Positions 9,237-17,220 are shown, counted from the first letter of the stretch. The stretch: DNA of 64,000 nucleotides from Streptomyces sp. NBC_01231 (GCA_035999765.1 CP108521.1:2232001-2296000), one strand, 5' to 3'. Numbers and translations are program-made. Notes: generated from the sequence alone by a model not told the origin.

Positions 9237-10667
9237 TCAGTCGGCCCGCCGGTCGAGCCACTTCACCTCGTACGCCTGCATCTCGAACCGTCTGCCGTCG
9301 ACCTGGGCGCTGATCTGCCGGTCGAGGGTGTTGACGACGAGGGCCACCGTGTCGGTCGCCAGGACCCGCACGTTGGGTACGTCGTCCTTGGCGACGGACA
9401 CCGTCCGGTAGGCGGTGCCGGGCGGGAACTCCGCGCCGAAGCGGGAGACGAGGTCGTACAGGGGAAGCTTCGCGCCGCCGCTGCTCCCGTCGGTCGGGGT
9501 CCACAGACAGCCGGGACAGTCGGTGCCCTTCTCCCGCTCCGGGTTCCAGTAGAAGCCGGAGGAGGCGCCGCCCTTGACCATGGCGATCATCCCGGTGGCC
9601 TGGACGGCGACCCGGCGGGTCTCGGACCAGCCCTTGCGTTCGTCGTTGGCGTCGCCGGGCTCGACGTAGTACTCGGCCCACCACAACGGCAGGTCGCCGG
9701 TCCGCGCCCGCACCCACTTCCCCACCGCCGTGAACTTGTCGGTGGCCGCGAACTCGTCGGGCAGCAACTCGTCGTCGTTGGTGTAGCTGGAGCCGTCGAC
9801 GACCACGAAGTCGGCTCCTGCCTTGTGCCGGTTCCAGTAGGCGAAGGCGTCGAGGATCCGCTGGTCCATCGCGCCCCAGGGCCCCTTGAAGGTGGTCGAG
9901 GCGTCGGCCGAGCGCGGGTCGACGCTGTCCATCACCAGGTACGGCCCGCCGACCTCGATGTCCTTGTCGACACCCTTGAGAGCCTTGTAGACCAGGTTGT
10001 AGAGCCTGGTGTAGCCCTCGTAGTCCCAGCGGGCCTCGGCGTCGTTCCAGAAACCCTTGAACTCGTTCCAGACGACGAAGTGGCGTACGTCCGGATAGCG
10101 CTTGGCGACGGTCGCGGCCAGGTCGGCGAAGTCCTGGTAGTGGTCGGGAGTCGGCGCGGTCTCCAGGGCGGCCTGGCTCCAGTTCGTGTTGCCGACGCCT
10201 GCCTTGCCGCCCTTCATCCAGTCCGGGGAGCAGCACAGGGTGATCACCGGGGTGGCTCCGGAGGCGCGCATGAAGTCGACTCGGCGGTCCATGGCCCCGA
10301 AGTCGTAACGGCTCTTCACCGGCTCGGGGTTGTCGGCGCCCCAGCCCATGATGTGCTGGTTCTGCGGCAGGCCCCCGGCATTCGACAGCCGGTCCTCGAC
10401 ACGCCGGGTGGCGGCGCCGGCCCCCTCGTCGGCGCTGAACTGGGTGTGCGTGAAGCCCCAGCCCACCTCGGGCTTCGCCGCACCGGCGGGAGCCCTCGGC
10501 GTGCCGTGCACCTTGTCGCCGTCGCGTGAGGTGCCCTCGGTGCCGCCGTCGTTCCCGGGAAGCGTGTTGAGCAGGGTCACGACCAGGGCCAGCGCGGCCA
10601 GTCCCACACCGAGCAGCGCGGTGAGACGCCACCGCCCGGCCCCCGAATTCCACCCATGACGTCCCAT
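9237..10667 (-). CDS. Membrane-anchored or secreted GH39-like glycoside hydrolase
   Basis: A 476-residue predicted glycosidase of the clan A TIM-barrel type, closest in feel to family GH39 (beta-xylosidase/PslG-like). An N-terminal hydrophobic anchor or signal (about residues 14-35) precedes a linker. The barrel carries FVVWNEFKGFW with the acid/base Glu202 after the invariant Asn, and LPLWWAEYY with the likely nucleophile Glu332. It converges on the polysaccharide genes, and a glycan-cleaving enzyme beside synthesis genes is common in exopolysaccharide loci, where it trims or releases polymer. The ATG at 10667 has no good ribosome binding site; a GTG at 10694 is an alternative start. The substrate is unknown. 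Confidence 0.85.
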   Translation of the reverse strand: MGRHGWNSGAGRWRLTALLGVGLAALALVVTLLNTLPGNDGGTEGTSRDGDKVHGTPRAPAGAAKPEVGWGFTHTQFSADEGAGAATRRVEDRLSNAGGLPQNQHIMGWGADNPEPVKSRYDFGAMDRRVDFMRASGATPVITLCCSPDWMKGGKAGVGNTNWSQAALETAPTPDHYQDFADLAATVAKRYPDVRHFVVWNEFKGFWNDAEARWDYEGYTRLYNLVYKALKGVDKDIEVGGPYLVMDSVDPRSADASTTFKGPWGAMDQRILDAFAYWNRHKAGADFVVVDGSSYTNDDELLPDEFAATDKFTAVGKWVRARTGDLPLWWAEYYVEPGDANDERKGWSETRRVAVQATGMIAMVKGGASSGFYWNPEREKGTDCPGCLWTPTDGSSGGAKLPLYDLVSRFGAEFPPGTAYRTVSVAKDDVPNVRVLATDTVALVVNTLDRQISAQVDGRRFEMQAYEVKWLDRRAD

Positions 10668-10916
10668 CAAGGGCAACGGTAACCGGCCGGACACCCGGCG
10701 GGGCAGATGTCGTAGCCGCACAGCTCTGTAACAGGACGGACGCCGAGAGGAAGGGGACACAGGGGAAGCACGCGACGCCGGCTTCCCGGGTGACGCACTG
10801 ACGGCACGAGCCGTGGGGCCCTGAGCACGCTCGTCCTGTCCTCGGCATCCAGGTGCACTCCGGTGCGCTACGGAAAGCGGGTGCACGAGGCCCGAACGTG
10901 CCGGATCATGGCGGGC

Positions 10917-12011
10917 ATGTCTGCGAACCCACACGACGCTCTGCCGATCCGGCTCAACGTCGACGACAGCGACTCGCCGTCCGACGTCGTCGACGCGCTG
11001 TTCCTCGGTCGCTTCGCGACGGGCGAGCAGCCGTACTCGCACGCGGCCAACATCGACCGCGTGCGCTCCGGGGCGACCCTCCTGCCGCCGGACGCCCGGG
11101 TCCTGCGCATGGCCCGCGACGACGACCGCAGCGCGACGCTGGCCGAGGGCGACGGCTGGACCCTGCTGATCTCCCGCTGGAACCGGGGCGCGGACGTCAC
11201 CGTCACGGCGACCACCGCGGAGCTCGCGGAGAAGGTCCTCGAGCAGGCCACCGACGGCGCCGCGGACGAGCCCGAGCCGCAGCCGGAGAACGTGACGATG
11301 GGCTTCTGGTACGTCTCCCCGAGGCGTGGCCCGCACCGCACCACCCGGCAGATCTCCGCGGGCACCTGGGACGAGGTGCGGGCCAACTACACCGCGCCCG
11401 TCGCGGACGCGATGGACGTCCTGATGAAGACCACCCCGGAGGACATCGCCGGCCGGCTGCTGCTCCTGCACGGCCCGCCGGGCACCGGCAAGACGTCGGC
11501 ACTGCGGACGCTCGCGCGGTCCTGGCGGGACTGGTGCCAGGTGGACTGCGTGCTGGACCCCGAGCGGTTGTTCAGCGACGTCGGCTATCTGATGGACATC
11601 GCGATCGGCGAGGACGACAGCACGGGCAAGGGACGCTGGCGGCTGCTGCTGCTGGAGGACTGCGACGAGCTGATCCGCGGCGAGGCCAAGCACACCGCCG
11701 GCCAGGCACTGTCCCGGCTCCTCAACCTCACCGACGGCCTGCTGGGCCAGGGCCGCAACGTCCTGGTCGGCGTGACGACCAACGAGGACCTGGAGCGCCT
11801 TCACCCGGCCGTGGTCCGCCCAGGCCGCTGTCTGGCCCGTATCGAGGTGGGACCGCTGACCCGCCGGGAGGCCGTGAGCTGGCTGGGCGACGAGGAAGGC
11901 GTGGGCCGCGAGGGCGCGACACTCGCGGAGCTGTACGCGCTGCGGCGGGGCACCTCGCCGACGTCGGTGCCGGAGCCCCGGCCGGAGACGGACGCGGGGC
12001 TGTACCTGTAG
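10917..12011 (+). CDS. AAA-family ATPase with a Streptomyces-type N-terminal domain (DUF5925-like)
   Basis: A 364-residue soluble protein. The N-terminal 150 residues have no domain I can name with certainty; I recall them as DUF5925. Walker A is LLLHGPPGTGKTSALR (near residue 186) and Walker B is LLLLEDCDELI. Further on, VGVTTNEDLERLHPAVVRPGR matches sensor 1 and the arginine finger region of AAA ATPases of the FtsH/Cdc48 class. It should hydrolyse ATP to remodel a protein partner, which is not known. Two ATG codons, at 10908 and 10917, are both possible. It is followed 21 bp later by the DUF72 gene on the same strand. Confidence 0.85.
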   Translation: MSANPHDALPIRLNVDDSDSPSDVVDALFLGRFATGEQPYSHAANIDRVRSGATLLPPDARVLRMARDDDRSATLAEGDGWTLLISRWNRGADVTVTATTAELAEKVLEQATDGAADEPEPQPENVTMGFWYVSPRRGPHRTTRQISAGTWDEVRANYTAPVADAMDVLMKTTPEDIAGRLLLLHGPPGTGKTSALRTLARSWRDWCQVDCVLDPERLFSDVGYLMDIAIGEDDSTGKGRWRLLLLEDCDELIRGEAKHTAGQALSRLLNLTDGLLGQGRNVLVGVTTNEDLERLHPAVVRPGRCLARIEVGPLTRREAVSWLGDEEGVGREGATLAELYALRRGTSPTSVPEPRPETDAGLYL

Positions 12012-12032
12012 GGCGCGTGCTTTGATGGAGGT

Positions 12033-12785
12033 ATGACCCTGTTCGTCGGCACGTCGGGGTGGCAGTACAAGGACTGGCGGGGCGTGCTCTACCCGGCCGG
12101 GTGCCCCACGCGGCTGTGGCTGGAGGAGTACGCGGCGCGTTTCGCGACCGTCGAGATCAACAACGCCTTCTACCGGCTGCCGTCGCGGGAGAACTTCGAG
12201 GCCTGGCGGGAACGCACCCCGCCGGACTTCGTGGTCGCGGTGAAGGCCAGCCGCTATCTGACCCACATCAAACGGCTGCGAGACCCCGAGGAGCCGGTGC
12301 ACCGTCTGATGAGCCGCGCGGCCGGCCTCGGCGACCGGCTGGGCCCGGTCCTGCTCCAGCTGCCACCGACCCTGCGCGCGGATGCGGAACTGCTGGACAC
12401 CTGCCTGTCCTGCTTCCCGGCCGGCACGAGGGTCGCGGTCGAACCGCGCCATGACTCGTGGTGGACGTCCGAGGTGCGCGAGGTGCTGGAATCCCGCGGC
12501 GCGGCCCTGTGCTGGGCGGACGTCCGCTCCCGCCCTGCGACCCCGCTGTGGCGCACCACCGACTGGGGCTACGTCCGCTTCCACGTCGGCCGTGCCCGGG
12601 CCTGGCCCCACTACGGCCGACAGTCACTGAGGAGCTGGGCCGAGCGGATCGCGGCCACCTGGTCCGAGGGCGAGGACGTGTTCGCGTTCTTCAACAACGA
12701 CCCGAACGCGGCGGCGGTGAAGGACGCGGTGGTCTTCGCAAGGGCGGCCGACAGAGCGGGACTGACCCCTACGCGCACGCCGTGA
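12033..12785 (+). CDS. DUF72 family protein
   Basis: A 250-residue TIM-barrel-like protein of the DUF72/YecE family, recognised from the opening FVGTSGWQYKDWRG, the YAARFATVEINNAFYRLP segment and the C-terminal YVRFHVGR and FFNNDPNAAA motifs. Its biochemical role is not established; structural resemblance to TIM-barrel endonucleases and isomerases has been noted for the family. GGAGGT lies immediately before the ATG, too close for a normal ribosome binding site, and a TTTGAT hexamer 6 nt upstream of the ATG makes a leaderless transcript plausible. Confidence 0.9.
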   Translation: MTLFVGTSGWQYKDWRGVLYPAGCPTRLWLEEYAARFATVEINNAFYRLPSRENFEAWRERTPPDFVVAVKASRYLTHIKRLRDPEEPVHRLMSRAAGLGDRLGPVLLQLPPTLRADAELLDTCLSCFPAGTRVAVEPRHDSWWTSEVREVLESRGAALCWADVRSRPATPLWRTTDWGYVRFHVGRARAWPHYGRQSLRSWAERIAATWSEGEDVFAFFNNDPNAAAVKDAVVFARAADRAGLTPTRTP

Positions 12786-12847
12786 ACATTCACCGACCTG
12801 AGCAGCCCACGACCGGCCTCACCCTCCACCGGTCCCGCTCACCCCGC

Positions 12848-13219
12848 TCACCCCGCCCCGTAAGCCGCCCGCAGGGCATCCCGTACCGCGACTAGCGCCG
12901 CGTTCTCGTCCAGGCCCAGACGCCGGACCCGCTCGACGTACGCCTGGGCGGCCGACGCCGCTTCGCGTTCCGCCGCCGAGCCCGCGGCGGCGACATACGT
13001 TCCGTTGCGCCCCCGTGTCTCGATCACCCCGTCCGCCTCCAGCGCCCGGTACGCCTTGGCGACCGTGTTCGCGGCCAGGCCGAGCGACTCGGCCAACCCC
13101 CGGACGGTGGGCAGCCGGTAGCCCACCGGCAGTTCTCCCGAGCGCGCCTGCTCGGAGATCTGTGCCCGCACCTGCTCGTACGGCGGGGCGCTCTCATCGA
13201 TGTGGATCTTCAAGGTCAC
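12848..13219 (-). CDS. GntR family transcriptional regulator, YtrA-like short form
   Basis: A 123-residue regulator made almost entirely of the GntR winged helix: PYEQVRAQISEQARSGEL, GYRLPTVRGLAESLGLAANTVAKAYRALEADG in pieces, and GRNGTYVA for the wing. It has only a short C-terminal helical region for dimerisation and no large effector domain, which defines the YtrA subgroup. Such regulators often repress a neighbouring ABC transporter, but none is adjacent here. The gene diverges from the tandem acetyltransferase gene across about 70 bp, so that gene is the natural candidate target, or itself. The start is GTG at 13219. Confidence 0.92.
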   Translation of the reverse strand: MTLKIHIDESAPPYEQVRAQISEQARSGELPVGYRLPTVRGLAESLGLAANTVAKAYRALEADGVIETRGRNGTYVAAAGSAAEREAASAAQAYVERVRRLGLDENAALVAVRDALRAAYGAG

Positions 13220-13291
13220 GCAGGCGATTGTCCCGCACCCGGGGGAAAATGAGAGGCACCGGTACGCGTCTTCCCCGTAGCGTGCGCCCAT

Positions 13292-14221
13292 ATGACCATG
13301 ACTGTGCGCGACCTCCGACCAGGCGTCCGGGCCGACTTCGAGGGCTTCGCCCGTGTCCGCCATCTCGCCCTCCCGTTCTATCTCGTCACCCCGGACTCCC
13401 TCGCCCACGACCTCGCCCACGCGCATCCCGACTCCCACTACCGCCCCCTGGTCGCGGAGGAGGACGGGGAGGTGATCGGCACCGCCCAGGTCGGGATCGT
13501 GCACGAGAGTCCGGAACCGGGCCAGGGCTACGTCAACGTGTACGTGCACCCGGAGCGCACCGGCCGCGGCGCCGGCTCCCGGCTGGTGCGTGCCGCCGAG
13601 GAGTACCTGGCCGGCCTGGGGGCGACGAAGCTGTTCGCCTGGGTCTTGGACGAGCCGGACAACCGTGCCTTCGCCGAACGGCACGGCTATCGCGGCAGCC
13701 GCTCCGCCCACTTCCTGCGACTGGATCTGGTGCACGGCACCCTGCCCCCGCTCCAGGACCCGCCGCCGGGAGTCGAATTGCGTACGGGCGCCGACTTCGC
13801 CGACGACCCTCGCCCGCTGTTCGCGCTGGACGCGGAGACGATGTCGGACGAACCGAGCGACATCGACTACGAGTTCACCGACTACGAGGCCTGGCTGGAG
13901 GACACCTGGAACCACCCCCTCCTCAGCCGCGAGCTGACCTCGGTCGCCGTGGTCGACGGCCGCCCGGTGGCCTTCAGCGCGGCCCGCACGGACGGCAACA
14001 CCCGCTACGGCACCGTCATGACCGGCACCGCCCGCGCCTTCCGCGGCCGCGGCCTGGCCAAGCTCGTCAAGACCGACTCCCTGCACCGCGCCCGTGCCGC
14101 GGGGTTCACCGAGGCGTTCACGGGAAACGACACCGGCAACGAACCGATGATCGCGATCAACAAGTGGTTCGGCTACGAGATCTGTGCAACGGAGATGCGC
14201 CATGTCCGCGAACTCACCTGA
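13292..14221 (+). CDS. GNAT acetyltransferase with two tandem GNAT domains
   Basis: A 309-residue protein with two acetyl-CoA-dependent GNAT folds. The first (about residues 1-150) has YVNVYVHPERTGRGAGSRL, the Q/RxxGxG/A acetyl-CoA loop. The second (about 165-309) is more degenerate but keeps RAFRGRGLAKLVK and a C-terminal NEPMIAINKWFGYE typical of GNATs. The double arrangement is like mycothiol synthase (MshD) and related streptomycete proteins, but the substrate is not evident. TAGCGT upstream and the absence of a ribosome binding site suggest a leaderless transcript. The stop overlaps the next gene's start by 20 bp, so it is co-translated with the DUF402 gene. Confidence 0.9.
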   Translation: MTMTVRDLRPGVRADFEGFARVRHLALPFYLVTPDSLAHDLAHAHPDSHYRPLVAEEDGEVIGTAQVGIVHESPEPGQGYVNVYVHPERTGRGAGSRLVRAAEEYLAGLGATKLFAWVLDEPDNRAFAERHGYRGSRSAHFLRLDLVHGTLPPLQDPPPGVELRTGADFADDPRPLFALDAETMSDEPSDIDYEFTDYEAWLEDTWNHPLLSRELTSVAVVDGRPVAFSAARTDGNTRYGTVMTGTARAFRGRGLAKLVKTDSLHRARAAGFTEAFTGNDTGNEPMIAINKWFGYEICATEMRHVRELT

Positions 14222-14702
14222 CCCGAAGTCCCTCGTGGAGGTCGTCCTCGTCAAGGCGGGCCGCACGAAGATCCGTTACGGGGCACACCTCCTCGGCGAC
14301 GACGGCACCCGGATCGCGGTCCGCGCCCCCTGGGCCGGCGAAGGCGTCCGCGACTTCGGCTTCGTCCGCTTCGAGCCGGGTGATGTCTTCACCGAGTACT
14401 ACTGGCGCGACCGCTGGTATGCCGTGAAGGAGGTCCGCGACGGGGCCGGCGCCCTGAAGGGCTGGTACTGCGACATCACCCGCCCGGCCGCACTCTCCGG
14501 TGCGGAGCTCGTGGTCGAGGACCTCGACCTGGACCTGTGGGTCTCCGGCGACGGCACGGACGTACGCCGACTGGACGAGGACGAGTTCGCCGAGAGCGGT
14601 CTGGCGGACCGGGACCCGAGGGCCGCGTCCGCCGCCGTGGCCGCGCTCGACGAGCTGGAGGCGCTGGCCCGCGAGTCCGGCCTCGCCGCGCTGCTCGGCT
14701 AG
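14202..14702 (+). CDS. DUF402 domain protein
   Basis: A 166-residue protein of the DUF402/FomD-like family, whose characterised members hydrolyse nucleoside diphosphates or cytidylylated intermediates at a metal site. Family traits seen are FTEYYWRDRWYAVKE, the WYCDIT strand, and the acidic DLDLDLWV segment, where the metal-binding Asp residues lie. The ATG at 14202 has GGAG at the right distance and lies inside the end of the GNAT gene. The C-terminal 40 residues are Ala-rich helix. The natural substrate is not known. A near-perfect inverted repeat starts at its last codons. Confidence 0.85.
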   Translation: MSANSPDPKSLVEVVLVKAGRTKIRYGAHLLGDDGTRIAVRAPWAGEGVRDFGFVRFEPGDVFTEYYWRDRWYAVKEVRDGAGALKGWYCDITRPAALSGAELVVEDLDLDLWVSGDGTDVRRLDEDEFAESGLADRDPRAASAAVAALDELEALARESGLAALLG

Positions 14703-14753
14703 TGCCGCGGCAGGCAACGTTCGCCCCGCCGCGACGCCTGGCACGGCACTAGC
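14698..14753. repeat. Long imperfect inverted repeat (possible interspersed palindrome or terminator)
   Basis: The left arm GCTAGTGCCGCGGCAGGC (14698-14715) pairs with the right arm at 14736-14753 at 16 of 18 positions, around a 20 nt GC-rich loop. The left arm includes the stop codon of the DUF402 gene. It lies between two convergent genes and could act as a bidirectional terminator, although no T-run follows. Its form resembles small palindromic elements scattered between streptomycete genes, which I recall but cannot confirm. Confidence 0.7.
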
Positions 14754-14793
14754 AGCTGTCCGCCCCTGGCCGCACACCGTCCCGCCCCGCCGC

Positions 14794-15423
14794 TCACCCC
14801 ACCGTCGCCACCGCCACGTACCGCTCGTCGTCCACGTCCTTCCCCCACAGCCGCGCGTCGTCCGAGAGCCGGTCCACGCGCACCTGACCGCCGAGCGGCG
14901 TGAGCAGGGCGGTGAGCCGGTCGGCGGGTATGCCGACCGGGTGGGACGTGCCCCACAGGCCCTCGACGAGGACCAGCCGCCCGCCGGGGCGCAGCAGCTC
15001 CCGCCAGTGCCGCAGGGCCCGGCCGGGGTCGGGCAACGCCCACAGCACATGCCGGACGAGCACCACGTCGAAGCGCTCCTCCCCCACCGGCGGCTCCGCC
15101 GCGTCGCCGACGAGGAACACGGCGTCCCGCCCGGCGAGCTTGGCGCGCGCGAGGGCCACCATGTTCGGGGACGCGTCCACCCCGGTGACGTGGTGTCCCT
15201 GCTCGGACGCGAGGAGCGACAGACTGCCGGTGCCGCAGCCGAGATCGAGGATGTCGGCGGTGGGTCCGGGCAGCCAGTCACGCAGCCGTTCGGCCCAGGC
15301 GTGGCGCACCTCCGGGTCGCGCAGGCCATGGTCCGGTTCGTCGTCGAAGGACTCGGCCCGCCTGTCCCAGTCGACATCCGTCGAGGTCATGGCCGGGTTC
15401 GTGGCATCACTCTCGTTCGTCAT
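14794..15423 (-). CDS. Class I SAM-dependent methyltransferase
   Basis: A 209-residue methyltransferase of the UbiE/Methyltransf_11 kind. Motif I is ILDLGCGTGSLSLLA, the SAM-ribose acidic residue is in VTGVDASPNM, motif II is FDVVLVRHVLWALPDPG, and motif III is LLRPGGRLVLVEG. The substrate is unknown; the small size and lack of extra domains fit a small-molecule enzyme. No ribosome binding site precedes the ATG at 15423, but two copies of a damage-type promoter motif lie upstream, the nearer placed exactly 7 nt from the ATG, as in a leaderless transcript. A second ATG at 15390 is also possible. Confidence 0.9.
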   Translation of the reverse strand: MTNESDATNPAMTSTDVDWDRRAESFDDEPDHGLRDPEVRHAWAERLRDWLPGPTADILDLGCGTGSLSLLASEQGHHVTGVDASPNMVALARAKLAGRDAVFLVGDAAEPPVGEERFDVVLVRHVLWALPDPGRALRHWRELLRPGGRLVLVEGLWGTSHPVGIPADRLTALLTPLGGQVRVDRLSDDARLWGKDVDDERYVAVATVG

Positions 15424-15430
15424 GGGCCCA

Positions 15431-15480
15431 AGAGTGACACCCGCCACTGACACCCGAATCGTGACACCGGCCACTGACAG
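15431..15480 (-). promoter_or_regulatory. Two tandem RecA-NDp/PafBC-like promoter motifs
   Basis: On the minus strand TGTCAGTGGC occurs twice (15443-15452 and 15470-15479), each followed after exactly 6 nt by a -10-like hexamer, CACTCT (15431-15436) and CACGAT (15458-15463). The known actinobacterial damage-inducible promoter is TTGTCAGTGGC-N6-TAGggT. The -35 part matches strongly, while both -10 hexamers have C in place of the first T. The copies are 27 bp apart, and the proximal one would start transcription at the methyltransferase ATG. Confidence 0.6.
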
Positions 15481-15562
15481 ACCGGCAACCGATGAGCAAC
15501 TCTCCCTGCACGGGTCTACCTCCGTGAAAACACGGAACTCGGTAGCCCTGGAGGAGGCAGCC

Positions 15563-15694
15563 ATGCGCCGTATGACCGTGCAGAAGCCCCTGAAGAAGAC
15601 GGACTCCCGGGTCCGCGAGGAGGCCGACGAGCGCCCCGCGGGACGCCCGGAGGTCCGCAAGGACATCGCACGCACCTGGTGGCCGGAAGCGTGA
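15563..15694 (+). CDS. 43-residue basic protein of unknown function
   Basis: A small gene with an excellent ribosome binding site (GGAGGAGG, 6 nt before ATG). The 43-residue product starts MRRMTVQKPLKK, is rich in Lys, Arg and Glu, and ends KDIARTWWPEA, an aromatic tail that looks selected. It has no membrane segment or cysteine. It sits alone on the plus strand between two minus-strand genes and diverges from the methyltransferase across the damage-type promoter repeats. I cannot name a family. The strong initiation signals and codon pattern argue that it is real. Confidence 0.7.
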   Translation: MRRMTVQKPLKKTDSRVREEADERPAGRPEVRKDIARTWWPEA

Positions 15695-15707
15695 GGGCCA
15701 GAGCCCC

Positions 15708-16157
15708 TCAGCCCAGCCGCTTGCGGTAGTGCACGCGGTCGTACGGCCCGTCGACGCGCCGCTCCACGACCTCATAGCCGAACTTCGGGTAGATCTTCTG
15801 GTTCTCCCACATCATCGCGTGGGTGTAGAGCCTGACCTCGGGGAGGCCGAGCTCACGCGCGCGTGCCTCGACGAAGTCCAGCAGCCGTCGCCCCGCGCCC
15901 TCGCCCTGCGCGTCGGGGTGGACGGCGAGGTTGTCGAGGTACAGGTGATCGTCACGTTCCTCGATCACCACCAGACCGGTCACGGGGTCTCCCATGACGA
16001 AGACCATCTCCGCGGCCACGTTCGCCGCGTGGTCCCGCTCCATGGGCTGGGGCACCCTCCCGATCCGCTCGATGTAGTGGCGGTACGCCGCGTCGGTCAC
16101 GGTTTTCACGGCCTGTACATCGCCCGGCGTGGCGGGCCGGATCTCCTCGCTCGTCAT
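15708..16157 (-). CDS. GNAT family N-acetyltransferase
   Basis: A 149-residue single-domain GNAT protein: IRPATPGDVQAVKTV opens the fold, LYLDNLAVHPDAQGEGAGRRL supplies beta4 and the acetyl-CoA pyrophosphate loop (QGEGAG), and EVRLYTHAMMWENQKIYPKFGYEVVER is the usual C-terminal half with the Asn and Tyr that position the thioester. The TxAMxENQxFY form is common among environmental GNATs of unknown amine substrate. It converges on the small basic protein gene with a 13 bp gap. Confidence 0.93.
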   Translation of the reverse strand: MTSEEIRPATPGDVQAVKTVTDAAYRHYIERIGRVPQPMERDHAANVAAEMVFVMGDPVTGLVVIEERDDHLYLDNLAVHPDAQGEGAGRRLLDFVEARARELGLPEVRLYTHAMMWENQKIYPKFGYEVVERRVDGPYDRVHYRKRLG

Positions 16158-16277
16158 ACACGCACGCTACCCATCTGACCGAGCCCGACGGAGTCCGAGG
16201 CCGCCGAGGTCGCCGCCCGAGCCGTCGGGGCCTGACCGGCGGCTCGGGGCGGACAGCCCCCGACGACAGGAATCGGT

Positions 16278-16319
16278 TTCAACCGGTTCGGTTCAACCGG
16301 TTCGGTTCAATCGGTTCAG
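16278..16319. repeat. Three tandem copies of a 14-bp unit containing AACCGGTT
   Basis: TTCAACCGGTTCGG is repeated exactly at 16278-16291 and 16292-16305, with a third, slightly changed copy at 16306-16319; a partial unit precedes them from 16271. Each full unit carries the palindrome AACCGGTT. The array overlaps the stop codon of the secreted lipase gene and lies upstream of the GNAT gene on the same strand. It could be an operator array or simply slippage repeats. Confidence 0.8.
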
Positions 16320-17173
16320 CTGAACGCCGACGCGCAGGTCGTGGGCTTGGCGTGGGCCGGGTCCAGCGCGTTGGCCACCTCGTGGAAGGCGATCCGGTCG
16401 AACAGCCCGATCGCCACGTGCTCGGACAGGTCGACCGGGCACAGGTCCTGCAGCAGCACGTTGTGCACGCCGGATCCGCTCAGGAACTGGCTCCGGTACG
16501 GCGTGACCACCTCGTCGTACCTGGTGGCGAGGACCGTGTAGCGGACGCCGGGCACGGTGTCACCGCCCTCGTTGAGCCTGGTGAGGAAGGCGGAACCGGC
16601 CACCTGGTCGGCGAGGGCGGGGGTGTTGGTGGTGAGCAGGTCCGCGATGCCCGGGAAGTACGGCAGCAGTCCGGTGAGCCCGGAGAGTGTGGTGCCGTGG
16701 TTGATGGGTGCGATGCCGACGAGGGCGTTCACCTTGGCGGCTCCGCCGAGGAACTTGAGGTAGTGGCGGGGCATCATGCCGCCCTGCGAGTGGCCGACGA
16801 GGTCGGTCTTGTCGGCGCCGGTCGCCGCGAGCACCCTGTCGACGTATGCCTTCAACTGCTCGGCCGACTTGTCGATGGGACCGAGGCCGTAGAAGAGCGG
16901 GACGCCGGAGAGCCGGCCGTAGTCGAAGGAGAAGACGCAGTAGCCGCGATTCTCCAGGTACGGAGCGAGGGCCAGCCAGTTGTCGACGGAGTTTCCGAAG
17001 GTGCCGTGCACGAGGACGACAGGCCGGGGGTGGGCGGCGGAGGGCTTGCAGGAGTAGTCGTTCCAGCCGGCGTCAGGACTGTCGGCCGCCTGGGCGGTGG
17101 CGGGGACGACGGCGGCCGCGGCGGTCAGCAGCAGCGCGGTCAGGGGTCTGAGCACTCGTTTCCAGGGCAGCAT
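16316..17173 (-). CDS. Secreted alpha/beta-hydrolase lipase
   Basis: A 285-residue secreted lipase related to bacterial family I/LipA-type triacylglycerol lipases. The signal peptide is residues 1 to about 29 (cut after AQA). The oxyanion strand is PVVLVHGTFGN, the nucleophile elbow is VGHSQGG, and the C-terminal HVAIGLFD provides the catalytic His. Two cysteines near the start and two or three near the end fit disulfides. It should hydrolyse esters of extracellular lipids. Its upstream region carries a perfect CRP-like palindrome and two 14-bp inverted-repeat operators (17221-17299), so carbon or fatty-acid control is plausible. Confidence 0.93.
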   Translation of the reverse strand: MLPWKRVLRPLTALLLTAAAAVVPATAQAADSPDAGWNDYSCKPSAAHPRPVVLVHGTFGNSVDNWLALAPYLENRGYCVFSFDYGRLSGVPLFYGLGPIDKSAEQLKAYVDRVLAATGADKTDLVGHSQGGMMPRHYLKFLGGAAKVNALVGIAPINHGTTLSGLTGLLPYFPGIADLLTTNTPALADQVAGSAFLTRLNEGGDTVPGVRYTVLATRYDEVVTPYRSQFLSGSGVHNVLLQDLCPVDLSEHVAIGLFDRIAFHEVANALDPAHAKPTTCASAFS

Positions 17174-17220
17174 CGAGTGATCTCCTTGCGGCTCAAGGGA
17201 GTTGCGACGGCTCTACGCCC

